64,000 nucleotides of DNA from CBDFHC01 sp965247585 (GTDB lineage Bacteria > Chloroflexota > Dehalococcoidia > Lucifugimonadales > GCA-2712585). The stretch lies in contig CBDFHC010000005.1 of assembly GCA_965247585.1 (NCBI GenBank), forward strand, positions 744,001 to 808,000, read 5' to 3'. Positions within the stretch are counted from its first letter, which is position 1, and each line of letters opens with the position of its first letter. The notes under the pieces were generated by a model. That model did no database searches, was not told where the DNA came from, and saw only the letters and a list, made by a program, of their open reading frames with translations. Below are positions 1-8,022 of the stretch, one piece after another. The translations under genes and the position numbers were made by a program.

Positions 1-72
1 GCCACCACCGAAGGCCCCCCCGCCGCCGAAGAGGAAGAAGACCTGGACCAAGCGCTCCGGGACCTGTTTTAG
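1..72 (+). CDS. C-terminal end of an unidentified protein (partial)
   Basis: The frame open from base 1 encodes 23 residues ending at TAG 70-72. The tail is acidic, with four glutamates followed by Asp-Leu-Asp, and ends in a short Leu/Phe segment. Only the C-terminus is inside the window, so no function can be given. GC-rich codon use matches the neighbours and the next gene follows on the same strand, so this is probably a real gene end. Confidence 0.55.
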   Translation, partial: ATTEGPPAAEEEEDLDQALRDLF

Positions 73-141
73 CGCGGACTAATCGCTGGCCTAAGTAGCA
101 CGGCCGAATCCGGACAAGATCCAAATCAAAGGAGGCACCCC

Positions 142-507
142 ATGACCACACAAGCAGACCACCTGGGACTCTACGCCAAAGGCTGGACCGAAGGCGACGT
201 TGACACCATCCTCCAGTCCCTGGCCGACGAGTATGTGATGGACGACCCCAACTCGGGCCGCATTACCAAGGCCGCCTTCGCCGACTACTTCAACGGCTTC
301 AAGGCGCAGATGGACAACCTTCGGGACAAGAGCAGGCCCTTCCTGGAGGTCAGCGAACTCATGACCCAAGAAGCTGACGGCCTCCTCACCGCCTGGGTCT
401 GGTGGGCTGTGCCGGGCACCCCGGTGCAGGGTAGCGGCCTCATAAAGGTTGGAACCCACGGCGTCGTCTCCGAGCGCCTGACCTTTTACACCAAGCTGCC
501 GGACTAG
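142..507 (+). CDS. NTF2-like / SnoaL-like domain protein
   Basis: The 121-residue protein has the size and pattern of the NTF2-like (SnoaL, DUF4440) alpha+beta barrel fold. An N-terminal helix carries a GWTEGDVDTIL-type segment, a YVMDDPNSG strand follows, and late strands contain AWVWWAVPGT and GSGLIKVG. The fold is used by isomerases, hydrolases and small-ligand binders, and the exact reaction cannot be read from the sequence. A near-perfect Shine-Dalgarno (aaaggagg) lies 7 bases before the ATG and fixes the start. No signal peptide is seen, so it is probably cytosolic. Confidence 0.7.
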   Translation: MTTQADHLGLYAKGWTEGDVDTILQSLADEYVMDDPNSGRITKAAFADYFNGFKAQMDNLRDKSRPFLEVSELMTQEADGLLTAWVWWAVPGTPVQGSGLIKVGTHGVVSERLTFYTKLPD

Positions 508-536
508 CCCCGACATACCGCCGCCGCTAACCCGCC

Positions 537-746
537 CTAGGCCGCTTTCGTCGGCGCGTCAAACCCGCAGCTACGGTGCGTGCCGTCGCAGAACGGCTTT
601 TTGGACGACTGGCCGCATCGGCACAGAGCGATTCGCTCCCCCTCCACGTGGAATTCGTTCCCATCCACGTCCACCAGCTTGACCCGTCCTTGCACTATGT
701 AAGGGCCGTTCATGTTCGGCGTTATGGTAACTTCTGCGTCCGCCAT
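537..746 (-). CDS. CDGSH-type iron-sulfur protein
   Basis: A 69-residue protein with the CDGSH zinc-finger-like motif near its C-terminus: Cys42-x-Cys44, then Pro51-x-Cys53-Asp-Gly-Thr-His57. These three cysteines and one histidine would bind a 2Fe-2S cluster. The upstream half (NGPYIVQGRVKLVDVDG) is typical of bacterial single-CDGSH proteins. They are thought to act in redox or iron handling, but the role here is unknown. The open frame extends upstream to a GTG at 761. The ATG at 746 is preferred because a GGAGG lies 8 bases before it. Confidence 0.85.
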   Translation of the reverse strand: MADAEVTITPNMNGPYIVQGRVKLVDVDGNEFHVEGERIALCRCGQSSKKPFCDGTHRSCGFDAPTKAA

Positions 747-836
747 CGGTTTTTCCTCCACTTATGCTTTTTGATTAAGATCCTCCCGGAATCACCGTTT
801 CGGCCCCTTTTGGCATCCACCTCAAAGGAGGGCGCT

Positions 837-960
837 GGGAACCTGGGTTCCCTACCGGGAGTCTGAGGGTGTCCCTCAGAAATTACTTTTTAAAACCTTC
901 CTGGGCAGGTGGATGAGTACCATCAACCTGTGATTCGCAAACCTTTCGGCCAGCGACACC
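837..960. repeat. Mosaic intergenic repeat (hairpin module A plus tail)
   Basis: The block starts with the near-palindrome GGGAACCTGGGTTCCC. The hairpin CTGAGGGTGTCCCTCAG follows (7-bp stem, 3-nt loop), then a tail with CCTTCCTGGGCAGGTGG and a TGATTCGCAA segment. The same modules recur, at least in part, at about 4937, 5704, 23947, 28782, 33567, 37405, 39465, 41011, 44254 and 45399. It fills the gap between two convergent-free genes and carries no credible ORF. Confidence 0.85.
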
Positions 961-977
961 AATCGCAATGAGCAAAT

Positions 978-1352
978 CTACCCATACCCCATCCGCTCCA
1001 GCTCCCCCTCCCCCATCCCCAGGTAGTGCCCCACCTCGTGAAAAATCGTCTTCCTCACCTCCAGCGCCACCTCCTCCTTGGTGCGGCACATCGCCTCAAT
1101 GGGACGCTGAAACAGCCAGATCACGTTTGGGAGCAGCGCCAGGTCTCCACCCCACTCCGCCTTCGGCACCCCACCAAAAAGCCCCAACACCTCCTCGGAG
1201 TGCTCCAGGTCCGCCTCGCCCAACACCGCCGCGCTGGCCCACTCCTCCACCACCACGTCCAGGTTGTCCAATTCCCGCCGAATCTCCTCCGGCACCTCCA
1301 GGAACGAGCGCCGCGCCAGCTCCTCGAACTCCTCACGCCGAAGCCGGATCAA
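978..1352 (-). CDS. Zincin-like metallopeptidase family protein
   Basis: The 124-residue protein carries His105-Glu-Val-Gly-His109 in a C-terminal helix followed by YLGMGEGELERMG. This matches the small zincin-like family (PF06262), which has an HExxH core but whose substrates are unknown. The N-terminal segment with FEELARRSFLEVPEEI also fits the family. The TTG start at 1352 overlaps the TGA of the preceding endonuclease IV gene (TTGA), implying translational coupling. A GAGG about 14 bases upstream may act as a weak ribosome site. No signal peptide is visible. Confidence 0.8.
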   Translation of the reverse strand: MIRLRREEFEELARRSFLEVPEEIRRELDNLDVVVEEWASAAVLGEADLEHSEEVLGLFGGVPKAEWGGDLALLPNVIWLFQRPIEAMCRTKEEVALEVRKTIFHEVGHYLGMGEGELERMGYG

Positions 1353-2206
1353 CGCGAAATCCTCAGCTTCTCTCTGATCCCCTTCAGGATGTCCAGGTTA
1401 GCCTGGTCCGGGCCTCCCCCTTCGAAGCCGGGCACCTCCAGAAAGAAGGGCACGCTGCCGAAGGCGGGATGCGCCATGATGTTTTCGAAACCGCTTATCC
1501 CCAGGTGACCCTCGCCTATGTTGTCGTGCCGGTCCACCCCGGAGCCCAACGGCCGCTTCGAGTCGTTGGCGTGTACCGCCGCCAGCCGCTCCAGCCCTAT
1601 CTCCCGGTCGAACTCCTCCATCGCCGCGTCTAACCCCTCCTTCGATGTGACGTCGTATCCCGCCGCGTAGCTGTGCTGCGTATCCAGGCACACCCTCAGC
1701 CGCGGACTACCCACCGTCTTGATTATTCGGCCCAGCTCTGCGAAGTTGGCCCCTATGTGCTGCCCCATTCCGGCGGTGTTCTCCAGAGTAAGCCACGGCC
1801 CCTCCGGCGAGCCTTCCAGCACCTCAATGATGCTGTCCACCGTCTGCTTTAGAATAGCGTCGTAGCCCGCCCCCTTGTGGCTGCCCGGGTGGAAGATTAT
1901 CCCCTCCGCACCCACGTCCGCCGCCAGGTGCATATAGTTGGTCAGCGACTTGACGCCCTTCTGTACAATCTCCGGGTTCGGGTTCCCCAGGTTGATAAGA
2001 TAGATGCAATGGAAGAAAACGGGATCTATGTTCGCCGCCGCCGCCTTCTCCTTGAACGCCCGCACCGTCTCCTCCGGCGCCGCCTTGAAGGCCCAGGCCT
2101 GCGGCGCCGAGCCGAAGATCTGGATCGTCTCGCACCCTATCTCCGCACCCCGGTCAATCGCCTTGTCCAGCCCCCCGGACGTGGACACGTGCGCGCCTAG
2201 CCTCAT
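1349..2206 (-). CDS. nfo: Endonuclease IV, AP-site DNA repair nuclease
   Basis: A 285-residue TIM-barrel AP endonuclease of the Nfo/Apn1 family, which cuts 5' of abasic sites in base-excision repair using three zinc ions. The start (MRLGAHVSTSGGLDKAI) is diagnostic, as are CLDTQHSYAAGYDV and HANDSKRPLGSGVDRHDN-IGEG, which supply the metal-binding His and Asp residues. The open frame continues far upstream through antisense sequence. ATG 2206 is chosen because AAGAGGGG lies 7 bases before it and the family signature starts there. It is divergent from the alcohol dehydrogenase gene at 2291 and coupled to the zincin-like gene downstream. Confidence 0.95.
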   Translation of the reverse strand: MRLGAHVSTSGGLDKAIDRGAEIGCETIQIFGSAPQAWAFKAAPEETVRAFKEKAAAANIDPVFFHCIYLINLGNPNPEIVQKGVKSLTNYMHLAADVGAEGIIFHPGSHKGAGYDAILKQTVDSIIEVLEGSPEGPWLTLENTAGMGQHIGANFAELGRIIKTVGSPRLRVCLDTQHSYAAGYDVTSKEGLDAAMEEFDREIGLERLAAVHANDSKRPLGSGVDRHDNIGEGHLGISGFENIMAHPAFGSVPFFLEVPGFEGGGPDQANLDILKGIREKLRISR

Positions 2207-2290
2207 GCTGGTACCCCTCTTGCAACCGTACTTGCTAGCGCAATTATCGGACATCCCGTCGAAGCACCGCAACCGGAGTGCCGCCGTCCC

Positions 2291-3337
2291 ATGAAGGCCC
2301 TCGTACTCGAAGAGGCCGGCCCCCGGCCGCTGCTGGTGCAGCGGGACGTCCCCAACCCCGGCGATACCCTGGCCCGTGACGAAGTCCTCGTCGCCGTCCA
2401 GGCCTGCGGCTTCTGCCGCCACGACCTCCTGGTCATGCAGGGAGTGCTCCGCCGCGGCGTCCGGCTCCCGCTGGTGCTGGGACATGAGATCGCCGGGCGA
2501 GTTGCCGACATGGGGCCGGACGTCACCGGCCTCACCGTCGGCGATGCCGTCGTCTCCCTGCCCAACGACGTCTGCGGCCGCTGCCAGCGCTGCCTCCAGG
2601 GCCAGCACCACCGTTGCCTGGACCGCCGCGCCCTGGGCCACGGCGTCCCCGGAGGGTTGGCGGAGTACGTCAAAGTGCGCCGGGCCTCCGTTATCCCGGT
2701 CCCTAAATCCATTCCGTGGGAGCAGGCCTGCCTTCTCGCCTGCCCCGTCGGCGTCGCCCTGCGAGCCGTGAGGGAGGCTGCAAGCCTTCAGCCGAGCCAG
2801 ACCGCCGTCGTCACCGGCGCCGGGGGCGGACTGGGCGCCTCCCTGGTGCAGGCGGCCAAGCTTCACGGCGCCCGCGTGCTGGCCGTCACCTCATCCCCGG
2901 ACAAGCAGGACGCCCTCCAAAGCTTGGGCGCCGACCACGTCATCGTCACCGGAGAGCTCGACTTCTCCCAGGTCGTCCTCGCCCTCACCGAGGACGCTGG
3001 CGCTGACGTCGTCCTTGACACCGTCGGCGCGGCGCTCTTTCCTCAATCCCTCCGCAGCCTATCCCAGTTCGGCCGGTGGGTTGTCCTGGGCGAGACCACC
3101 GGCGAAAGCGTCTCCCTCAACCTCGCCGAGCTCCTCTTCCGCAACGCCACCGTCACCGGCGTCACCGGTACTAACCGCGTCATGGTGGAGGAATCCGTCC
3201 GGCTGGCCGAATCCGGCGCGCTGCGGCCCGTCGTCCACCGGCAGATGCCCTGGGACCAGATAGCAGAGGCGGCCCGCATGCTCCAACACCGCGAAGTCTT
3301 GGGCCGCATCGTGCTGCGGCCGCCCACGCCCCAATGA
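2291..3337 (+). CDS. Zinc-binding medium-chain alcohol dehydrogenase
   Basis: A 348-residue MDR-superfamily dehydrogenase. The GroES-like N-terminal domain has Cys39/Cys42 in ACGFC and the catalytic-site GHE at 64-66. A structural zinc loop follows at Cys95, Cys98, Cys101 and Cys109. The Rossmann domain carries a TGAGGGLG dinucleotide-binding loop near 175-182, followed by SSPDKQDALQSLGADHV, as in NAD(P)-dependent alcohol dehydrogenases. The likely reaction is alcohol/aldehyde interconversion, but the substrate is not identifiable. Only 84 bases separate it from the divergent nfo, so promoters for both must lie there. Confidence 0.9.
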   Translation: MKALVLEEAGPRPLLVQRDVPNPGDTLARDEVLVAVQACGFCRHDLLVMQGVLRRGVRLPLVLGHEIAGRVADMGPDVTGLTVGDAVVSLPNDVCGRCQRCLQGQHHRCLDRRALGHGVPGGLAEYVKVRRASVIPVPKSIPWEQACLLACPVGVALRAVREAASLQPSQTAVVTGAGGGLGASLVQAAKLHGARVLAVTSSPDKQDALQSLGADHVIVTGELDFSQVVLALTEDAGADVVLDTVGAALFPQSLRSLSQFGRWVVLGETTGESVSLNLAELLFRNATVTGVTGTNRVMVEESVRLAESGALRPVVHRQMPWDQIAEAARMLQHREVLGRIVLRPPTPQ

Positions 3338-3360
3338 CGGGCCAATTCCACCCCTTCTTC

Positions 3361-3600
3361 GCCTCCAACCCGCTCATCCTGAGGCCCTCGAAGGACGAGC
3401 CCATACCGCTTTCCCGCCATCCAAGGGAACCGGGGGAATCCCTCCAACCCCTGACTCCCGCCTTTCTCCGCAACGGACCCCGCCGCCATGGCTGATTGCC
3501 TCGGTAAGGCAAAAATCCTCTCCCCCTATCGAGGCGGAGATTAAGAGGGGGTGCGAGCCCCCTTCCGATTTGCAACCTTTCGCAGTGACCACACCAATCG
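3361..3600. repeat. Mosaic intergenic repeat (modules B, G and H)
   Basis: The first module is the imperfect inverted repeat CTCATCCTGAGG / CTCGAAGGACGAG followed by CCCATACCGC (module B, also near 5468, 18247, 24170, 43815, 53620). The second is CGCCATGGCTGATTGCCTC (module G). The third is a purine-rich tract, GGCGGAGATTAAGAGGGGG with GTGCGAGCC (module H, also near 33630, 50970, 53690). It separates the dehydrogenase from the amidohydrolase, and ORFs running through it are artefacts. Confidence 0.8.
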
Positions 3601-3679
3601 CTATGCCTACCTCCCAAACCCTGGACGCCCTCCCACCCCAAACGCTAGACTCCCCCAACCCCCACACCGGAGCAAAACC

Positions 3680-4915
3680 ATGAAGGCCATCGCTGGCGCA
3701 ACCCTCATCGACGGCACCGGCGCTCCGCCCCGCGAGAACAGCGTCGTCCTGGTCGAAGGCCCCACCATTACCGCCGTCGGCAAGGTGGGCCAACTGCCCA
3801 TTCCCGACGCCGCGGAGCTAATCGACGCCAACGGCCTCACCCTCCTGCCCGGCCTCATCGATTGCCATGACCACCTGGCCCAGTTCGACTACAGCATTCT
3901 GGGCAGAATGGGCCTGTCGGACCCCCCGGCATCGAATAGCATCGCCGTGGCCGGGACGCTAAAGCAGACGCTGGAGACCGGCTACACCACCGTGCGCGAT
4001 GCCGCCGGGATGGGCGTGGGCTACAAGCACGCCGTCGACTCCGGCATCATCCCCGGCCCCAACCTCCTCGTGACGCTGAACTTCCTCACCCCGGTAGGTG
4101 GCCAGGCCGATAGGTCCACCCCTTCCGGCCACAGCTTTTTACCACCCCACACCTCCGGCGCGCCCTCCGGCGTCGCCAGCGGCCCCGCTGCCACCCGCGA
4201 GAAGGTCCGCGAGCTCGTTCGCATGGGCGCCGACGCCATCAAGACCGCCACCACCGGCTGGGCCTATGACATCCCCGGCCTGTACCCTACCGACCTTGTC
4301 ATGCACCGCGACGAGTTGGAAGCCTTGGTTGACGAGGCCCATCTCCTGGGACGCCGCGTCCTTTGCCACGCCATCGGCGGCCCCGGCCAACGCTTGGCCG
4401 TCGAAGTGGGCGTGGACTCCCTCGACCACGGCTGCTACCTGGACCAGGACCCGGAGCTTTTGACCCTCATGCGGGACAAGGGCATCTTCTACGTTCCCAC
4501 CTTCAGCGTCTTCACTCACCACGCCGAACAGGGCACTCCTCAAGGCCGCTACTGGGCCAACGCGTTTCGCCAGAACCACGTCCGAAGCCTTCAACTCGCC
4601 CGCGACGCCGGGGTCTTGATCGCCGCCGGCACCGACGAAGGCGGCTGGCAGCACGGCAACAACGCCCGCGAGATCAGCCTCCTGGTCAAGAACGGCCTGA
4701 CCCCCATGCAAGCCATCCTCGCCGCCACCGGCAACGCCGCCCGGTGCCTGGGCCTGGGCGACGCCATCGGCGCCGTGGAAGCGGGCAAGACCGCCGACCT
4801 GATACTGGTGCAAGGTGACCCTCTCAAGGACGTCACAATACTGGAGCAGGGCGCCGCCACCCGGTGGGTCATGAAGGGCGGCCACGTCGCCCTGGACCGC
4901 ATCCCCCACGCCTAA
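3680..4915 (+). CDS. Amidohydrolase family protein (imidazolonepropionase-like)
   Basis: A 411-residue metal-dependent hydrolase. The N-terminal beta-sandwich strand starts MKAIAGATLIDGTG. The metal-binding His-x-His is in LLPGLIDCHDHLAQFD, a lysine follows in DAIKTATTGW, histidines in VLCHAIGG and SLDHGCYLD, and the catalytic Asp in AAGTDEGGW. The C-terminal segment GAVEAGKTADLILVQGDPL closes the sandwich, as in imidazolonepropionase- and prolidase-type amidohydrolases. The substrate is unknown. The frame is open upstream through repeat DNA, so ATG 3680, where family homology begins, is taken as the start. Confidence 0.88.
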   Translation: MKAIAGATLIDGTGAPPRENSVVLVEGPTITAVGKVGQLPIPDAAELIDANGLTLLPGLIDCHDHLAQFDYSILGRMGLSDPPASNSIAVAGTLKQTLETGYTTVRDAAGMGVGYKHAVDSGIIPGPNLLVTLNFLTPVGGQADRSTPSGHSFLPPHTSGAPSGVASGPAATREKVRELVRMGADAIKTATTGWAYDIPGLYPTDLVMHRDELEALVDEAHLLGRRVLCHAIGGPGQRLAVEVGVDSLDHGCYLDQDPELLTLMRDKGIFYVPTFSVFTHHAEQGTPQGRYWANAFRQNHVRSLQLARDAGVLIAAGTDEGGWQHGNNAREISLLVKNGLTPMQAILAATGNAARCLGLGDAIGAVEAGKTADLILVQGDPLKDVTILEQGAATRWVMKGGHVALDRIPHA

Positions 4916-4924
4916 CCACCGCCA

Positions 4925-4985
4925 CAGGAGAGTGCAGGGAACCCAGGTTCCCTGCCGGGAGTCTGAGGGTGTCCCTCAGAAACTT
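4925..4985. repeat. Module A repeat copy
   Basis: A clean copy of the GGGAACCCAGGTTCCC palindrome plus the CTGAGGGTGTCCCTCAG hairpin, preceded by CAGGAGAGTGCA. It lies directly between the convergent ends of the amidohydrolase and the ABM monooxygenase and could serve as a bidirectional terminator, although no T-tract follows the hairpin. Confidence 0.85.
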
Positions 4986-4995
4986 GCCCTTCCCC

Positions 4996-5340
4996 CTACC
5001 AGTTAACCAGCCCCGGCTTCTGCTTAGCCCAACCCTCGTCCGAGGGAAAGTGAGTCAGCGACAGCGCCCGCTCCGGCGGCGCCTCGAACCAGTCCGCCAC
5101 TTTGGCCCGCCACTGCAAATAGTGCTCCGTCTTCCGCACCTCCTCCACCGTCTCCGCCGTTTCGTACACCTCGTAAACGTAGAACCGGTTCGGCACCGCC
5201 ACGTCCTCCAGCAAATCGAACCGGTAGCACAGCGGCTCGTCCCGCACCGAGATCCTGGCGTCTTCCTTTGATGCCTCCAGGAACGCCTCCCGATGCTCCG
5301 CCTTAATCTGGAGGGTTACAAACATACAATACTTGGCCAA
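4996..5340 (-). CDS. ABM-domain monooxygenase (quinol monooxygenase-like)
   Basis: A roughly 114-residue ferredoxin-like dimeric-barrel protein. The pattern FVTLQIKAEHREAFLEASKEDAR, then RFDLLEDVAVPNRFYVYEVYE, then HYLQWRAKV is typical of antibiotic-biosynthesis-monooxygenase/YgiN-type proteins. These act as cofactor-free quinol monooxygenases or as putative stress proteins. The start is uncertain. The open frame reaches a GTG at 5364, but a TTG at 5340 sits 5 bases after AGAGAGG and gives the usual family N-terminus. Confidence 0.8.
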   Translation of the reverse strand: MAKYCMFVTLQIKAEHREAFLEASKEDARISVRDEPLCYRFDLLEDVAVPNRFYVYEVYETAETVEEVRKTEHYLQWRAKVADWFEAPPERALSLTHFPSDEGWAKQKPGLVNW

Positions 5341-5439
5341 TCTAACCTCTCTTTGTTCATCCACCCAAAATTAGCGCCTTAGACTGCTTTTATGGCTCCG
5401 CTCACGTTACTCCATCGCCATCGGAGCGCGCATTAACGA

Positions 5440-5830
5440 CATGTCATTCCTATGAAAATAAGCCTCCTACGCCTCCAACCCGCTCATCCTGAGGCTCTCG
5501 AAGGACGAGCCCATACCGCATTCTGCCCCCCACCATATCATTCCGAGTCCGTGCGTGAGTAACGAGGAATCTGGTAGGGAGGGGAGAGCAAGTCCTATCC
5601 TGGCACACCCTTCCGTCCATTCCAGCCTCAATTTTCAGCCCTCCGAGGTGCCGATACCCGTCGCCATGGCTGACTTCCCTCAAAAATAGATACATCGTCC
5701 ATTGAAGGACACCCTCAGAAAATCTCTTAAAAACCTTCCTGGGCGGGTGGGTGGGAACCACCAACCTCCGATTTTGATCCCTCTGTAGGGGCAAAACCTT
5801 TCGCCATGGCTGGATCCCTAGATAATATCC
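5440..5830. repeat. Composite of several intergenic repeat modules
   Basis: The modules in order are TTCCTATGAAAATAAGCCTCC (E), the module B inverted repeat at about 5468-5520, and ATTCCGAGTCCGTGCGTGAG with GAATCTGGTAGGGAGGGGAG (D). CGCCATGGCTGACTTCCC (G) follows, then the right part of module A from about 5704 (CCTTCCTGGGCGGGTGGGTGG and CCACCAACCTCCGATTTTG), then a second G unit. The minus-strand frame open across it is produced by repeats and is not regarded as a gene. Confidence 0.8.
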
Positions 5831-5921
5831 TGCCTGCCTCTCAAACATGCCCTACCATGGCAGACCCCAGCCAGGGCGCTCCCTCTCTATAAAGGCGTCC
5901 GCGGCAACCCCCCAAACCACC

Positions 5922-6776
5922 CTACTCCAGGTGCCCAGACAGCGTAGTCGCTATCCTCTCCAACTCCTCGGAAAGCTCCTTTTGGTTCTGCGCCGTCAGC
6001 CCCAACACCGCCCGCACCGCCCCCGCCTCCTCAAACGCTTTCAGCTCCTCCGGGTCCGCCCCCTGCCCAAACACCGACACCTCTATTGACGCCGGGTCCC
6101 TCCCAACCTCCTCCGCCAGCTCGCTCAGCCTCCTCCGCGCCGACCTCACCTGCTCCGGCGAATGGCGCACCGGAATCCAGCCGTCCGCCACCTCTACCAC
6201 CCGCTCCAACACCCGCCGCGCCGCGCCTCCTAGCACTATGGGCGGGTGCGGCTTCTGCGCCGGCTTCGGGTAGCACAGCACCGGCGGGAAATCGTAAAAC
6301 TCGCCGTGGAATTCCGCCTCCTCCTTTGTCCACAGCTCCTTCATCGCCAGCAGCGCCTCCCTCGTCTGGCTCCACCGCCGCGGGAAATTCACCCCCATAA
6401 CCTCAGACTCCTCTCGAAGCCAGCCGGTCCCCACCCCGAACACAAACCGCCCCCCGGAGAAGTGGTCCAGCGTTGCTATCGTCTTCGCCAGGTTCAACGG
6501 ATTGTGCTCTGGCACCAGACACACGCCGGTGCCCAGCAGTATACGGCTGGTGGCCCCAGACGCCGCCCCCAGCCCCATAAACGGGTCCACCATGTACTTC
6601 ATCCACTCGGGAATCGAGCCGTCCTCCGTCCCGCCGTACGGCGTCTTCGCGTCCACCGGCATCACCGTGTGCTCCGGCAGCCAGATCGACTCGAACCCCA
6701 GCTCCTCGGCGCGGTGCGCCAGCGACGCCAGGTCGTACCGGTAGTTATACGCCGGGGTGTTTATCCCAATCTTCAT
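5922..6776 (-). CDS. LLM-class (luciferase-like) flavin/F420 oxidoreductase
   Basis: A 284-residue bacterial-luciferase-family TIM barrel. Typical segments are MKIGINTPAYNYRYDLASLA, ELGFESIWLPEHTVMP, LLGTGVCLVPEHNPLNLAKTI, TLDHFSGGRFVFGVGTGW and PKPAQKPHPPIVLGG. The length and the EHNP-LAK-TLD order resemble the F420-dependent LLM subgroup often called the Rv2161c type. It probably uses reduced F420 or FMN on an unknown organic substrate. GGAGG lies 8 bases before the ATG. It is the first of four LLM genes in the window. Confidence 0.88.
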   Translation of the reverse strand: MKIGINTPAYNYRYDLASLAHRAEELGFESIWLPEHTVMPVDAKTPYGGTEDGSIPEWMKYMVDPFMGLGAASGATSRILLGTGVCLVPEHNPLNLAKTIATLDHFSGGRFVFGVGTGWLREESEVMGVNFPRRWSQTREALLAMKELWTKEEAEFHGEFYDFPPVLCYPKPAQKPHPPIVLGGAARRVLERVVEVADGWIPVRHSPEQVRSARRRLSELAEEVGRDPASIEVSVFGQGADPEELKAFEEAGAVRAVLGLTAQNQKELSEELERIATTLSGHLE

Positions 6777-6901
6777 GGGACGGCCTCCAATTGCAAAAGT
6801 AGGAACGGCCCCATGTTAGCAATAAAATGCGCCGTGGGCCACGGCCCGAACGCCGCCCCCGCGAACCGTGAAAAGCTGGCCCACAAACCCGGCAGCGGGG
6901 T

Positions 6902-7096
6902 CTAGACCCACCTCCGGCGCGCCGCCGCCAACAGCGCCAGGAACATCACCGGCGCTATGACCGCCACCCAGTCCCAGTGCACGCTGCGGCCCAGCAGCGG
7001 GTTCACCCCGGCGCTCAACGCCAGCCCCGCTGTCACAGTTCCGGCCGCTAGCAGCAAAGAGCTTCGCCAGCTCCGACGCGCCGAAGATGGGACCAT
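6902..7096 (-). CDS. Small predicted membrane protein
   Basis: A 64-residue reading from ATG 7096 gives two hydrophobic segments, SLLLAAGTVTAGLALSAGV and WVAVIAPVMFLALLAAA, ending in a basic RRRWV tail. This suggests a two-helix inner-membrane protein. The open frame extends 55 codons further upstream, but that part is not hydrophobic and lacks a clear ribosome site. No family is recognised. Coding status is moderately likely from the clean hydrophobic pattern alone. Confidence 0.4.
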   Translation of the reverse strand: MVPSSARRSWRSSLLLAAGTVTAGLALSAGVNPLLGRSVHWDWVAVIAPVMFLALLAAARRRWV

Positions 7097-7513
7097 CTGG
7101 CTATCGTCTTGTACGTCGATTTGCCGAGTACCGTCCGTTCGTAGAGTGTTGCGCTGGTTTAGATTCGCCGTAGCGCCGAAGGGTTCCCCGGTTAAGGAGC
7201 CCTTCTCCAAAAACTGGTGATATCTCTGGCACGGCGCTGAGCGTTGCAGACAACCAAGCAAGCGCCGTGCTTTAGCACGCGGCGTGGGCGCTCATCGGGA
7301 TACATCCCCCTGTCAGAGGGGATTACTCTCCGAGTTCGGCGGCACGGTCACCCTCATGTTCAAGCCAAAGGAATGAGCCTGACCCTAGTACCAACGAGGG
7401 ACTCAAAACCGGTAGGACCGCCGATGTCTAATGACGGTCCAGAGAATAAGGTTAGGTCAACATCCCCGGACTGCCGAAGGTGCATGCGCAGTCCGGCCGG
7501 AGGAGGAGGGCCA
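7097..7513. other. Gap without recognisable gene
   Basis: No supported gene. The region contains a short GC-rich inverted repeat, GCCGTGCTTTAGCACGCGGC, near 7266-7286. It also holds the likely divergent promoters for the small membrane protein (minus) and the ORF at 7514 (plus), but no promoter hexamers stand out. Confidence 0.4.
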
Positions 7514-7756
7514 ATGTTCGCTCCGTTGACGAATCCCGACCTGGCATATGACATGTTCAAGCTGAAGGAGAACGAGCTGCTGCGTGAGGCGGAGACCAAC
7601 CGGCTGGCGCGACAGCTGGTCCCCTGGCCACGTCGTCAGCTTGGGCTCATGGCGAAGGCCGGTAGCCTTCTGGTATCCCTTCGCACGCGGGGCTCCGAGA
7701 GGGAGCGGACTCCACCAAAGCTATGCCGCGTCCTGGAGCCTTCCCGGGAGGTGTGA
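7514..7756 (+). CDS. Small hypothetical protein, 80 residues
   Basis: ATG 7514 is preceded by an extended purine Shine-Dalgarno (ggaggaggaggg, ending 3 bases before the ATG). The N-terminal half, FAPLTNPDLAYDMFKLKENE with LLREAETNRLARQL after it, looks like a charged helix. Such short Leu-Arg-Glu-Ala-Glu helical proteins recur in Chloroflexota and Actinobacteria, without known function as far as I can recall. The C-terminal third is Arg-rich and may be less constrained. The frame is open 90 codons further upstream, but no good start is seen there. Confidence 0.5.
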   Translation: MFAPLTNPDLAYDMFKLKENELLREAETNRLARQLVPWPRRQLGLMAKAGSLLVSLRTRGSERERTPPKLCRVLEPSREV

Positions 7757-7857
7757 GGCCCACACCCGCAAAGACACCGGAAGTAACTCGTACCAAAGCC
7801 GATGCGGTCTGTCATCTGAAGGTACTACCGTCGTTTAGCACCACCGGCCGAGGCAAA

Positions 7858-7889
7858 GTCCCCCCTTCCGCCGATGTGGAAGGGGGGAC
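7858..7889. terminator. Perfect 12-bp hairpin, possible terminator
   Basis: GTCCCCCCTTCC and GGAAGGGGGGAC pair perfectly around the 8-base loop gccgatgt. No T-tract follows on either strand, so intrinsic termination is uncertain. It lies between the 80-residue ORF and the lipoprotein gene and may insulate them. Confidence 0.45.
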
Positions 7890-8022
7890 TTCCCACCACA
7901 ATCGATGTTGTAGAAGCCACGAACGCAGAGGAACAAGCGATGACGCGAACGGATGTTGTCATGACCTGGGGGCCGATCAATCTGTTCTACGCCATGAGTA
8001 CAGAAATTCGGAGGAACGCGAG

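Noticed and set aside
1349..2866. 505-codon version of the endonuclease IV gene
   Set aside because: The extra N-terminal 220 codons are antisense to the alcohol dehydrogenase gene. The family start and ribosome site are at 2206.
5450..5848. Minus-strand ORF of 132 codons
   Set aside because: It runs through several intergenic repeat modules that also appear, in other frames, in many other gaps.
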